Source: Rachicladosporium sp. CCFEE 5018 (taxonomy: Eukaryota; Ascomycota; Dothideomycetes; Cladosporiales; Cladosporiaceae). From it: 64,000 bases of DNA. Numbering within the stretch: position 1 is the stretch's first letter; each line of letters begins with the position of its first letter. The notes under the pieces are model-generated. The model did not search any database and was not told the origin of the DNA. It saw nothing but the letters and a program-made list of their open reading frames with translations. Shown piece after piece: positions 1 through 10,271 of the stretch. Both the position numbers and the translations under genes were made by a program. The stretch is taken from the NCBI GenBank assembly GCA_002077045.2, contig KZ111162.1, forward strand, positions 442,029 through 506,028, written 5' to 3'.

Positions 1-994
1 AACAGCTCGAAACCATCCGCATGGCGTTTGCCCAACATTGCACTGTTACGCGACTTACGGCGCCACCATACCCATCCGACGACAATCACGCCCAGTAGTA
101 GCGCTGCAACCGCAGCACATCCAACTCCAAGTGCAAGTTTCGTCGTCTTGCTTGTTCCTGACTTATGAGAAGCAAGCGCGCGGGGTGCGATCAGCACTGC
201 GGCTGCGATAATGCCCACTGGTGTCTCCGTCGGGACGACTGTGGTGTAGGATCCGAAATCAATCGTCATCGGGCCCTGGTTCACCCGGCTGCAAAGATAG
301 GGTGATTGGACTGGTCCCAGGGTCGTAATGATATCCATTCCTCTGCAGAACTGGGGTCAGTCTTCGGGTGTGTATCTGCACACGGCGGACGTACGTTGGA
401 CAGCAAGCCGTCACGGCTGCGGCGGCAGAGGTTGGGTTGCCGATGTGAGCAACAAACGCAGGCGGACAACTCTTTGCGGCATACGAGCTCACAACGTATG
501 TGGCCACGCCCACGTTGGAGGTAGCATTCGGCTCGATCGTCTTGCCGAGTAATTCATAGTGAGTAGGGTAGCATTCGCTCGCGATCCCGCGGGTGATCAC
601 GGTAGTGGTGTATATCGCTGTGTAACCATGACCGATTCGGGTGGTCGAGTTGACTGCTAGGTGATCAAGACCAAGAGGATAGAGTTGGAATGCTTGCCTG
701 GTGCACGAGTCGGCAGGGGTAAAGTTATCCGGTATCGTGAGTGTGGTGATCGTTGTGCTCATTGCGGATTTCATGACTGCAGTGTGCAATTGTAAAGGTG
801 AATAAGATGTAGAACAGAGATTGCGAGATACAGTACCTGATCTGACCTTTGAAGTCGTTCGCAAGGCTGTCCGTAGCACAAGGCTGAGGCAGTGTCTTCA
901 CTTGGCATGTCGAGCACGCGTAGCACGAGGTATAGCACTGCGATGCATGGGCAAACAGTAGTGAAGATTCGAAAGCTGGAAATCCGAAACTCAT
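1..994 (-). CDS. Single-pass membrane protein with Cys-rich ectodomain, left copy (3' end outside window)
   Basis: I do not recognise a named family. Three exons are inferred: 994-847, 776-395 and 342 to beyond base 1, with GT-AG introns at the same places as in the right copy. The N-terminal part has closely spaced cysteines (CYTSCYACSTC). It is followed by a Thr/Ser-rich putative extracellular domain with further cysteines, one hydrophobic membrane segment of about 22 residues (encoded near 75-150) and a basic stop-transfer stretch WWRRKSR with a short tail. This layout fits a type I surface or sensor-like protein, but no clear signal peptide follows the chosen Met, so an upstream exon may be missing. 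The last few codons lie left of the window. The right copy at 56708-57711 is intact and about 293 residues long. Function is unknown. Confidence 0.7.
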
Positions 995-1977
995 GTGATC
1001 TGCATGTGCCTCGATAGGTAACGAGTCTCCAGCAATTGGTCTAGCATTGTCACAAGTAAGATATCATATCCCACGGCAGACTTCAGAAGAGAAACTGCGG
1101 ATAGCTGCTTGCTTCAGAGGAGGTTTGCAGATCGTGGCGCAAGTACAGCCTTGACTGGAGGCGCTTCGTGCATGTGACGAAAGCGAGATTGATAGACACT
1201 CCGATAGCTGGGCGTCAGTTCAGCCTTGTCCGGCAAGGCGAGTAGGTGGAGGAGCAATTCTCCGCAGTTGCACTTACTAGTCAGCTTGTCCAAAGAGCTG
1301 TACAGATCGCGGCGGGTCAGCGATCGACCTGCGTGACTGAGGCCCATAGACATGTCCAGAATGACGCATCCTCGCAACTGTTACGAGCGACGGAAATGCT
1401 GCTTGGGGGAGCTATCACGGGCCAGCCTTGCCTGTAGTATCAGATTGGGCCGACAACGAGGCTGGCATACGTTCTGGAACAGCGCTCAGCTTTGCTTCGA
1501 CGGGCATCGATATCTGCCATGCTGGGCTCTTGCTCATCAGCAGTCCGGCGCATCACGCTTGGAAGTAATGGCGCACGCGCAACCCTTGCGTTGATAGGAG
1601 GTGATGAGCGCTCCTGGTCGTTTGTGGCGGCCTCAATGCCAAGCCCCTCCATTAGACAGCGCTCCCGCATCGCCCAGCGCTAGCGTTCGCTGACTATATA
1701 TTCGAGTGCTTTCATTGAATGATCTGCCTCCTTGCGTACACTATGACCAATACGGCAGAGCGGGACGCAGGGCGGATTTCCGAGCTCATATGGGTGCCGG
1801 GCGATTCTCACGCACCGACATGTCAGGCGCCGTGATGACCAGTCTTGTGTGCCTGGCCGACCGTGTTCTCTACTTCGGCCTGGCCCGGTAACAAAGGCAT
1901 AGTGTGTCTTCCAACCAGACTACGCGATGGCAGACTCGGAGCGTCGTGCGCTCCATTCTCCATCCTTTGACACTACG
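995..1977. promoter_or_regulatory. Intergenic, divergent upstream region (duplicated)
   Basis: This lies between the divergent membrane-protein and F-box 1 genes, and nearly the same sequence recurs at 57712-58679. A TATA-like stretch (ctatatattcg) sits near 1694-1704, about 280 nt before the F-box ATG. Short open frames here do not look coding. No other element is recognised. Confidence 0.4.
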
Positions 1978-3327
1978 ATGTCTGTGACCGACCTACCCGA
2001 GGAGCTGTGGCAGCTCGTATTCGAGCAGATGACGGTGGACGCGAAGACCTGGGACACGTACCAGCACCGGCCGCATATTGCTACCTTGCGCGCTTGCCTG
2101 CACGCATCGAAAATGTTCAACCGTCTGGCCGAGCCTGCGCTGTATCACACAATCGATCTCAGGATGATCGGTCTGTCCAACGGGTTGAAGTTGCTGTCTA
2201 CGATCACGAAGAAAGGCCGCCTGGGGCTTCTTATTAGATGTGTTCGTACTTCGGAGCACAGAATGTCAGACGTCCCAGATACAAAGCTGGCGAGCAAGGA
2301 AGCTTTGAATCTCATCAGAGGCGTAGTGGAAAAGCGCATTGAGGTGTCGTCTGGTCGCCCGCCGCGCTCCCAAATAGCTGCCACGGACTACGGACCACGC
2401 TCACCGACAATTATCGTTGCCGCGCTTTTGAATTTGTGTCCCCATCTAGAGGTCCTGGATGCACATACGGAGATTTGTCGATGGGCGCTCCTCGGCAAGC
2501 TATACACACCCTCATCTCGCTTACGCTATGTGGCCGCAAAGCTGTCCGATGGCGTGGGTCTAGAAGCAGCGGAGCTGGTAAATCTGCTGGGTCTACCATC
2601 TCTACGATCTCTGCGAGTTGATCGTGGAACAGCGATAACAATCTCGCCTGCCGTGGACATTCGCAGCAATCTCAAGTGTCTGTATCTCAATCACGCATGC
2701 ATTCGAGCTCAAAGTCTGGCAAACTTGCTCAAAATCTGCACGCAGCTCTCAACGCTATGGATCAATATCTATCATTATAGTGAAGAGAACAGCGACTCTC
2801 TTGTTGGTGAAATTGTCCGTGTGGTGCAACTGCATGGCAAGCAGCTTTCAGAACTTGCAGTCGTTGCGAACTGGTGGCACGTGTACGGCAATTCGTGGAT
2901 GCAAATCCAACCTTTCGATGATACTTGCAGCACGCGATCACTTGCGCTGCCCGCAGGGGTGTTTGTGCCGAACACGCTCACCGACGATGACTCTGACTAC
3001 GCAGATCCAACGTTTGCAGTTCTTCCATTCTCAGCATTACTGCCACTCAGTCTCGAAGAACTGGGCATCACCTACGAGCAGCATGCAGATGAAGACTGCT
3101 TCGCACGCGATGATGCGATGATAGTAGCTCTGTTGCGAAGCGCAGCACATACCAAGTTGTGCACTGTGACGATCAGGCGACCTCAACCGTTCAAACGGAT
3201 GGACGAACTTCCAGACTGGCAGCAGACGAGCATGTCGAGTATCGACACGATAGACTTCCCTCGCAGCTACATATGGAACGAGCTGAAACGTATCGCTCCG
3301 CCCTTACTGGCACAAACAAGGCCATGA
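1978..3327 (+). CDS. F-box/leucine-rich-like protein 1, left copy
   Basis: A 449-residue single-exon gene. The N-terminus (DLPEELWQLVFEQM) has the spacing of an F-box helix, with LP and W in the usual places. It is followed by an LRR-like body rich in Leu repeats (LPSLRSLRVD, LKCLYLNHA, TQLSTLWINIY). F-box proteins usually act as SCF ubiquitin-ligase substrate adaptors by binding Skp1, and that role is inferred here. An in-frame ATG exists at 1927, but the right copy has ACG there while keeping the ATG at 1978, so 1978 is the better start. Compared with the right copy there are about 19 amino-acid changes by eye, and the C-terminus is 7 residues longer because the right copy has TGA where this one has TTA. 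Confidence 0.8.
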   Translation: MSVTDLPEELWQLVFEQMTVDAKTWDTYQHRPHIATLRACLHASKMFNRLAEPALYHTIDLRMIGLSNGLKLLSTITKKGRLGLLIRCVRTSEHRMSDVPDTKLASKEALNLIRGVVEKRIEVSSGRPPRSQIAATDYGPRSPTIIVAALLNLCPHLEVLDAHTEICRWALLGKLYTPSSRLRYVAAKLSDGVGLEAAELVNLLGLPSLRSLRVDRGTAITISPAVDIRSNLKCLYLNHACIRAQSLANLLKICTQLSTLWINIYHYSEENSDSLVGEIVRVVQLHGKQLSELAVVANWWHVYGNSWMQIQPFDDTCSTRSLALPAGVFVPNTLTDDDSDYADPTFAVLPFSALLPLSLEELGITYEQHADEDCFARDDAMIVALLRSAAHTKLCTVTIRRPQPFKRMDELPDWQQTSMSSIDTIDFPRSYIWNELKRIAPPLLAQTRP

Positions 3328-3858
3328 GCTAAGACCTTTTAAAAGTGGCAGAAGTTCACGAGGGGAGCGGATTTCGGCATACTATTGAACATTGGTAAGC
3401 TAGCGCAGATCGTAGGCCCTGATCTACGAAGGTACTGCGCCACACATCACGACTTCACAAACGCATCATGATTCTTTGCCGCCTGCAGAAGTGCTCAGCG
3501 TCACGTTAAGCGTGTCACGAGGCTTTGCCGCGACCTGCGCAGGTACTTACGCTGGAACGCGTTTGAGGGCGACCATGCAAGGTTCAGCGGATCCACCACT
3601 CTCTATGAATGGTGTCCCGAGCTACACAACGCCACTCTGATACACTCGGCTCACGACATAGCGTCCTGCAATCGATTAGACGGCACGTCGAGGTGCCATT
3701 CATCTGGTAATATGATCCATCATATTTGCGCCTAGATCTGGCCCAAGCGCAAGATCTTGGCAACACGCCTCGTTGCGTTTGCATCGACGCGCCTTACGCG
3801 GCTCTTCTCGTTGGAAAACATTCCCATCTTCAGACCACATCACCACGTTTGTCAAATC
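3328..3858. other. Intergenic between F-box genes
   Basis: No gene seen. This is the most diverged part of the duplication, with many substitutions and indels relative to 60009-60545. It should hold the 3' UTR of F-box 1 and the promoter of F-box 2. Confidence 0.5.
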
Positions 3859-5429
3859 ATGGCTTCAATCGCACTACCTGACGAAATTTGGCAGCTCATA
3901 TTCGCCAATCTCGAGATTCGCCCAGAACTTGCTCCGGATCCGCGCGACAACAGACCAAATATCGACGCTTTACTCTCCTGCATGCGAGTCTCACGAACGC
4001 TTAATCGCGTCACAGAACCAGTTCTGTATCAAGTAATCGATGTGCGACTATGCAGCCTTTATAACTTGCTACAGCTCGTTGTCAGGATCGCCTACGATGC
4101 TCGCTTAGGTATGATGGTCAAGTGCATTAGCATGGAAGAAGACGTACATGAAGCCTTCCTATGGGCATCATCAGCGATGAATCGATGTAGAACATTGCCA
4201 AGGTTGCCCTTGCGAGACGCCACATCGAGTCACTCAGCGTGATGAGCGTCTTCGGAGTCTGGCGATCAGCGCTCGACCACGTTGGGAACGACGACTGGAC
4301 TGGAGCATATGCTATCATCTCGCTACTCGTGATCTTTTGCCCCAATCTGGAGTCCATGGATGTGGATCTAGCGGTTTGCCAACGAGTGATACCGCTGCTT
4401 TCCCAGATAGGCCCACAATGTCTTGTAAGAGTGGTCACAAGACTGGAAGCAGATCCAGAGGTGTGCGTGGGCGAGACCATACCGAACCTCGAACAGTATC
4501 TTGAATTGCCTGATCTGCATTCGCTGCGTACGGACTCAATGCCTAGCTCTCATCGCAGCTTGACTTTCTCCGGATTTAGCACCGAGCTCCGAAGCAGTCT
4601 GAAGCACCTATACTTCAAGGACACCCACATGGGCGCGTCAGACATCAAGATGGTCCTCATCGCGTGTACTCAGCTTTCGACACTGTACATGACACTCGGT
4701 GAGGGCGCATCTGACGGTTACTGTCCGGAGATGTATGAGACCGTCTGTGCCATCCAGGCGCACGGGCAACAGCTGCAAGAACTGGTCATCGTCGCTCAGG
4801 GTATCAGTGGACAATCTCGCCGCTCGTGGAGACAAGTCGAACCGTCCTGCCAGTTCAACAATCTGCGCTTCCTCGCTCTTCCTGTGGAGTTGCTCACACC
4901 GCAGTTTGCTCAGCAAGACTACGCTGACGAACCATTTCTCAGAGCTGGCGGAGGAGCCGTCCTTGACGCATTCCAAGCCGAGGACGATCGCGAGACATTG
5001 GGACAGGTGGAGTACCATTACGAAGTGTCGCGCATGCCGAGCGAAATCTCACGTATGAATCGACGCCTGTATCGCAACACGTACAGAGCTCATACGGACG
5101 GTACAATGCGCGTCTTGGCGGAGCTATTCCCACCCGGTCTCGAATCGCTGGCCATTCTATGCGAGGAGAAGCCAGAGCCGTTCTATCTCCATCGCGACGA
5201 TGATCAGGCGGAAACCGTGCTACAGGCTCAAAGACTTTCAGCTCTGCATACGGTAAGACTTCGCCGGAGGGTGCCGTACTCCTGGAAACCGGGACCCTTG
5301 GGATGGCGACAGAGCACGAGCAAGTATATCGAGCCATTTGACTGCAACCGCATCGGACAGTGGCATGACTTTAGATCTCGCGACGTGAAAGTTGCTTATC
5401 AGCCCGTGGCGCCGTACATTGGGGTATAG
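3859..5429 (+). pseudogene. F-box/leucine-rich-like protein 2, left copy, frameshifted
   Basis: The ATG at 3859 opens an F-box-like start (LPDEIWQLIFANLEI) in the same style as F-box gene 1, and an LRR-like body follows. Comparison with the right copy shows one base missing near 4151-4153 (GAA-GCC against GAAAGCC). Reading then leaves frame and stops at 4242, while the conserved frame resumes after the lesion and runs to 5429. The frame is open everywhere else, so this is either a recent pseudogene or a one-base sequence error. The right copy is broken at other places. If intact the product would be roughly 520 residues. The function as an SCF adaptor is inferred only. Confidence 0.7.
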
Positions 5430-5894
5430 ATGGTTATACTCTGCGTGGACTTGTGGCATGAGTACCACTGCTTAGGACGGACCGGGAGTCACAGTCAATG
5501 GCGCAGATGATGAGAGTTCAGGGATGGGAAGGATGAAGAGTATGATAATGAGCACGACTGCATGATACCACGACATGAAAAGACTTACAAGTAGCAAGAA
5601 TACAGTACGCATACCTTATAAGATATAGGGTAGTAATAGCACGATGGATACCTCGATACCATTTACCCATACACGCGCGTCGCACTGCTCAGTGCAAAGT
5701 GATGTCATTGCTCTGCCGGTCCTCTGGCTCCCTTGCGACAAGTTCCTGACCTTCCAGTTTGGAACATGATATTATCGTCTTAGTGAAGCCGTGATCCAGT
5801 GACTCTGACAAGATGATTTGGGTATTGCCCCTGCGATAACATACGGACAGGCACGAGTGCGAGCGATCACCTGAGCTTCACGACACCGCACGCA
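5430..5894. promoter_or_regulatory. Intergenic upstream of PTEN-like gene
   Basis: No gene seen. Conserved in the right copy (62126-62580) with a few small indels, including in the stretch near 5710-5730. Presumably holds the F-box 2 terminator and the phosphatase promoter. Confidence 0.4.
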
Positions 5895-7261
5895 ATGGCC
5901 TCCATCCTCCGCCAAATCGTAGCCGGCCCTCGCGCCAGACACCCCGAAGCCGGCCTCGATCTTTGCTACGTAACAGACACCATCATCGCCACCTCCGGTC
6001 CCTCGGGCACATACCCCCAAATCGCCTACCGGAACCCATTAAAAGACCTCGTCAGCTTCCTCGACTCCAAGCATGCCGAGAACTGGGCTATCTGGGAGTT
6101 CCGCGCCGAAGGCACAGGATACCCTGACGATGAGGTCTATGGCCGGATACGACATTACCCGTGGCCTGACCACCATCCCCCGCCTTTCGCGCTGATCCCG
6201 CTGATTATGGGGAGTATGCGGAATTGGCTGAAGGAGAAGGATGCAGAGGGACGGGTCGTGGTTGTGCATTGCAAAGCTGGTAAGGGCAGGAGCGGGACAG
6301 TGACGTGCAGCTACCTGATCAGTGAAGAGGGCTGGAAAGCAGAAGACGCCAAGCAGCGATTCACTGAGCGGAGAATGAGGCCTGGCTTCGGAGCGTGCAT
6401 CAGCATACCGAGTCAGATTCGCACGATCGAGTATGTGGACCGGTGGACGCAGTTCGGGAAGAAGTATGTTGAGAGGCCGGCGGAGGTATTGGAGGTGCAT
6501 GTCTGGGGTTTGAGGGACGGGGTCAAAATTGCTGTGGAGGGGTATGTGGAGGAGGGGAAGGTTATCAAATCATTTCATACGTTTACGAACAAGGAGAGGG
6601 AGATTGTGAGGGGTGGGACGGAGAAGGCGGGGGATATGTCGGATGTTGTGGCGCAGGCTATGGATAGGAAAGAGGCTTTGAAGGAGTCCGAGGACTCTGC
6701 GGCTAGCTCGCCTACGACACCGTCCAGCTCCTCGTTTGATCGGTCTTCGACGACCAAGACACTAGACTCGACCGAAGGCGGCGATGTGATCTTTCGTCCA
6801 TCCACCCGCATCGTCCTCCCCTCAAGCGACATAAACATCGACTTCGAGCGCCGCAACAAGACGAAGTTCGGCGGCTTCACTATGGTCACCTCCGTCGCAC
6901 ACGTCTGGTTCAACATCTTCTTCGAAGGTCATGGACCCGAGCAGCAAGGTACAGCAGACGACTCCGGCGTCTTCGAGATCGAGTGGGACGCCATGGACGG
7001 AATCAAAGGCAGTGCGAGAAAGGGAACGAAATGCTTTGATCGGATGGCAGTAGTGTGGAAGGCGCTGGATATTCCTGGTATTCCCTCAGTACAGATTAAC
7101 GAGCCACTTGAAGGTGAGCCGGTGCAGGAAGCGAAGGCTGCGGATTGGAGAGGGGCACATGGGACGAAGGATCAAGGGGAGAAGAAGCTGGGTTTGAGGA
7201 TTGGGACGAGTGAGAGTCGGGATGTTAGTCGTGCGAGTAGCTTGAAGAGTGACTCGCCGAG
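5895..7261 (+). CDS. TEP1: PTEN-type phosphatase, left copy, cut by assembly gap
   Basis: The open frame runs 455 residues into the N gap. The catalytic domain resembles PTEN, a PtdIns(3,4,5)P3 3-phosphatase of the Cys-based family. The WPD-type loop is WPDHHPP with Asp92, and the P-loop is HCKAGKGRSGT with Cys126 and Arg132, almost the PTEN signature. Further on comes a motif corresponding to the PTEN stretch GVTIPSQ. In this copy the conserved Gly is Cys168 (ACISIPSQ), while the right copy keeps Gly. A C2-like region follows (FHTFTNKEREIV and later DINIDFERRNKTKFGG), separated by a Ser/Thr-rich linker near residues 270-295. No intron is needed. The C-terminus is missing because of the gap. 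Confidence 0.9.
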
Positions 7262-7361
7262 NNNNNNNNNNNNNNNNNNNNNNNNNNNNNNNNNNNNNNN
7301 NNNNNNNNNNNNNNNNNNNNNNNNNNNNNNNNNNNNNNNNNNNNNNNNNNNNNNNNNNNNN
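7262..7361. other. Assembly gap (100 N)
   Basis: Exactly 100 consecutive N, the conventional placeholder for a gap of unknown size. The left flank is inside the phosphatase gene and the right flank is inside an intron of malate dehydrogenase, so the real gap must at least contain the phosphatase 3' end and the malate dehydrogenase 5' part, unless the join is wrong. Confidence 0.99.
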
Positions 7362-7379
7362 GGCTAACAAGCTACGCAG

Positions 7380-8065
7380 ATCTCTTCAACACCAACGCCT
7401 CGATCGTCCGCGACCTAGCCAAGTCCTGCGCCGACATCTGCCCCGACGCCGCCATCCTCGTTATCGCCAACCCAGTCAACAGCACCGTGCCCATCACCGC
7501 CGAGGTCTTCAAGAGCAAGGGCGTCTACAACCCCAAGAAGCTCTTCGGCGTGACTACCCTCGACGTCGTCCGCGCATCCCGCTTCATCTCCCAGCTCAAG
7601 AGCACCGACCCAGCGAACGAGAACATTGTCGTCATTGGAGGCCACTCCGGTGAGACCATCGTCCCTCTGCTCAGCCAGTCAGGCCACAGCCTCGAGGGCC
7701 AGGAGCTCGCGGACTACATCAAGCGTGTGCAGTTTGGTGGTGATGAGGTTGTGCAGGCCAAGGGTGGCGCTGGCTCGGCCACGCTCTCCATGGCCATGGC
7801 TGGTGCGCGCTTTGCTGAGTCGCTGCTTAAGGCTGCTCAGGGCGAGAAGGGCGTCATCGAGCCCGCATACGTCGAGAGCCCGCTGTTCAAGGACCAGGGC
7901 GTGACTTACTTCTCCACCAACGTCGAGCTTGGTCCCAATGGCGTTGAGAAGATCCACCCGATCGGCAAGGTTACCGAGGGCGAGCAAAAGCTCATTGATG
8001 TTGCTGTTGGACAGCTCAAGGGCAACATCGAGAAGGGTGTTAAGTTCGTCAAGGAGAACCCGTAG
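7380..8065 (+). CDS. MDH1: Malate dehydrogenase, mitochondrial type (5' part missing)
   Basis: This NAD-dependent enzyme interconverts malate and oxaloacetate in the TCA cycle. Only the last exon (about 228 residues) is present. Sequence just before it (ctaac branch-point-like at 7364, AG at 7378-7379) reads as an intron end, and the exon opens with the family motif LFNTNASIVRDLA, followed by NPVNSTVPI, the catalytic-His motif IGGHSGETIVPLLSQ and a C-terminal lysine-rich helix. The N-terminal NAD-binding domain and any mitochondrial presequence lie in the gap. The assignment to the mitochondrial rather than cytosolic or glyoxysomal form is from overall similarity and is not proved without the presequence. 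Confidence 0.92.
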
Positions 8066-8760
8066 GTGCATGTAGGCAGTTACGCAGCGTAGAATGGACG
8101 GTTACAGAGGAGTACAAGGAGCGGTAGAGTGTGTCGATAGAGCTTCTGTAATGCATGTAGATTTACTAAAGCGACGCACCACAGCCCGTCACGTGGCGCC
8201 GTCTGAACGTCGTATTCGAGGATGAAGACGCAGGCTATCTCGCCGCTTGCTTTTGGAAAGTTACTACTGCTGGAAGCTTGTTGACACTCCAACGCCAGTG
8301 TATTTACACGCCTCCTCGAGCGGAGCACTCTCGCGCGGGCGTCGATTAGACCCCATGTTGTACACAGACCGAGTATTAGGCGTGGACTGACCACCGGGGG
8401 ACAACAGGTGTTCAGGCTACCACATGGCACGGTGCGCGTCTGGAAGGTTAGAAGTGAACTAAATGAGTTCTAGGCGCTCAGGAAGTCGTCGTGCCGATGG
8501 TGAGTTCCACATCATCTTACAGTGGTCGTCGTCTCGTCAACTTTGCGTGGGTACTACACACATCTGGTATTCCCGGTAAACCTATCGTACAGCAAGCAAA
8601 GGTCAGCATGACTTGGCAGCCACGCAACATGCACGTGTCTTAAGTACTGAATACTTTCGGTCTATTCCTCTGGATCAAGTACAAAGGCAGCAAGCCGCCA
8701 GTAACAACCATCGTACACTTTGCCGCTAGCATTGGTGGAGCCGTGCCTGCTTTCCCTGGA
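8066..8760. other. Intergenic
   Basis: No gene seen. Holds the malate dehydrogenase 3' UTR and the upstream region of the next gene. Confidence 0.4.
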
Positions 8761-9771
8761 ATGCCTGTCCTTCAAGGGCGTGAGGATCCAATTGCACCAC
8801 TTGGCCCGCCGTCGTACACTACGGGCGATCAAGACAAGCTCCTGGCTCGACTGAGCTCAACAATGGCCAAAGAGCGGAGCGTGCCTGCCTCGGCCGACGC
8901 CGCAGCAGAAGTCGAACGCCTCCGGAACTTCCTCCTCTTCTGCATATGCATCGATTACCGCTGTAAGCATAATCTTGCGTTTTCTACTACGGACAAGCAG
9001 CACTTCATCGAGATGAGCCAAGCTCTGGACATATTGCCAAGCTCCAACACCAAGATGAGCTACCTCGATCGCGAGGAGATGGCACCCTACTTCTGGTTGT
9101 TTCTTCACGAGCCGTGCGCAGCGCTTAACGTGTCAGTCGAATGTGCTGCGTATGCAGTCAGCCGTTTCGCCAAGCATCAGAGTATCTTCGGCCTGTTCAA
9201 AGGCAGCAACCACGGCGTCCTGCACAGTCAAGGCCTGCAGGCTTTAGCGCAGGAGCTTTGGGTGGACCGCAACATTTCACTACCTCGTGTATGCCCGAAC
9301 GCCGCGATGGCTGCGCGAATTCAAGTGCAGATCTCAACCTTTGCAAGACTACACTTCGACCGGATCGATGGAGGCACGGAGATGCTTATTGAAGCACGAG
9401 ACTTTGCGCACATATCGAGCACTGACTACGCCCCTTCCGAGCGCGGCACAGCGTATGACAGAGATCGCCAGGCAACACTTACTATCGTCGAGCGAGGGCA
9501 AGCGATGTCCAGCATTATTCGCCAGCAAGCACGCGTTCGACTGGGCAGTCTGCAAAGGCGTCCAGATGTGTTCCCGGCTTCGAAATTGAAATCGCAGCAG
9601 TTCCAGCAGCAGCTTGGCAGAGCCCATTGGAATGACCGCAAGTACACTCTCGATGTTGAGAATACATTGTCAAGTGATCGTATGTCTCCATGGAGGTGGT
9701 GGCCTTCGCGAGGCTTTCACCTCCCGGGTTTGTTCGAGCGTCGGCCGTTGCAGCACCAGTGCGATGTATAG
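8761..9771 (+). CDS. CxCxDY-family protein, intact member (unknown function)
   Basis: I do not recognise a named family. The ATG at 8761 gives about 336 residues without introns. A PPSY sequence (PPxY type, a WW-domain ligand motif) lies near residue 20. A helix-like block LRNFLLFCICIDYRC follows near residue 60, and a block LWVDRNISLPRVC near residue 170. The same blocks recur in two broken relatives at 54737-55462 (LRKFMLHCLCVDY; MWIDRNLILPRI) and 55887-56573 (FRNFTLYCLCVDY; QDRNIILPR), which also have PPPY near the start. The protein is otherwise soluble-looking, with no signal peptide or membrane span. Being the only intact member of three local copies, it could be the functional one. Confidence 0.65.
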   Translation: MPVLQGREDPIAPLGPPSYTTGDQDKLLARLSSTMAKERSVPASADAAAEVERLRNFLLFCICIDYRCKHNLAFSTTDKQHFIEMSQALDILPSSNTKMSYLDREEMAPYFWLFLHEPCAALNVSVECAAYAVSRFAKHQSIFGLFKGSNHGVLHSQGLQALAQELWVDRNISLPRVCPNAAMAARIQVQISTFARLHFDRIDGGTEMLIEARDFAHISSTDYAPSERGTAYDRDRQATLTIVERGQAMSSIIRQQARVRLGSLQRRPDVFPASKLKSQQFQQQLGRAHWNDRKYTLDVENTLSSDRMSPWRWWPSRGFHLPGLFERRPLQHQCDV

Positions 9772-10271
9772 TCCTGACTTAGCGTTCATGAATGGCTCAT
9801 TAGTCTATTGGGAAAGATTGAGGTAGATTGGAATTCTTTGTGCGTTCTGGGGAAACATGTAGACGCTCCATTAAAATGCCACACGATTGCCAGTACGTGC
9901 GTACGAGGGATCCTCATCAGCCTAGCCTCACTGATGCTTTGCACAAGGTGTCTGGAATATTTGTTCCGCGCATTTCGGGCCCGACATCACCGTGCGCATG
10001 ACTATGTCGCCAGTATGAACATCCACGATGTCGCCGGTACCCCAATGTCAATGCCAAGACCACTCATATCGTTGGTCGTCGGTCGTCGGATGGCCTGACC
10101 TCATGCCGAGGTCTAAGGTTCCACCGGGAGATTAACGGCAACGTGTGGCAGAATAAGAAAGGCCTCCTTGGACGCGTGCTGAAGACATATAGCATACAAC
10201 AAAAGCACATTACACTCCTTTGAAACCTCTTCTTTCACTTGTCTAGCGTTTTCGCCCCTCGCATTGCGCCC
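9772..10271. promoter_or_regulatory. Intergenic
   Basis: No convincing gene. An open frame at 9808-10098 has no recognisable features. Likely holds the promoter of the carnitine acetyltransferase gene. Confidence 0.35.

Larger units (their letters stand above)
1..7261. repeat. Segmental duplication, left copy
   Basis: This segment matches 56719-63947 in the same orientation. Gene order, exon-intron layout and most intergenic sequence are shared. Base 1 corresponds to about 56719, the F-box 1 start 1978 to 58680, the phosphatase start 5895 to 62581, and base 7261 to 63947. Coding parts are nearly identical, while the stretch between the two F-box genes is clearly more diverged and has indels. 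The copy begins inside the last codons of the membrane-protein gene at the window edge and ends at a 100-N gap, so neither true boundary is visible. Confidence 0.95.

Noticed and set aside
1927..1977. Upstream ATG for F-box gene 1
   Set aside because: The matching codon in the right copy is ACG while the downstream ATG is kept, so 1978 is the shared start.
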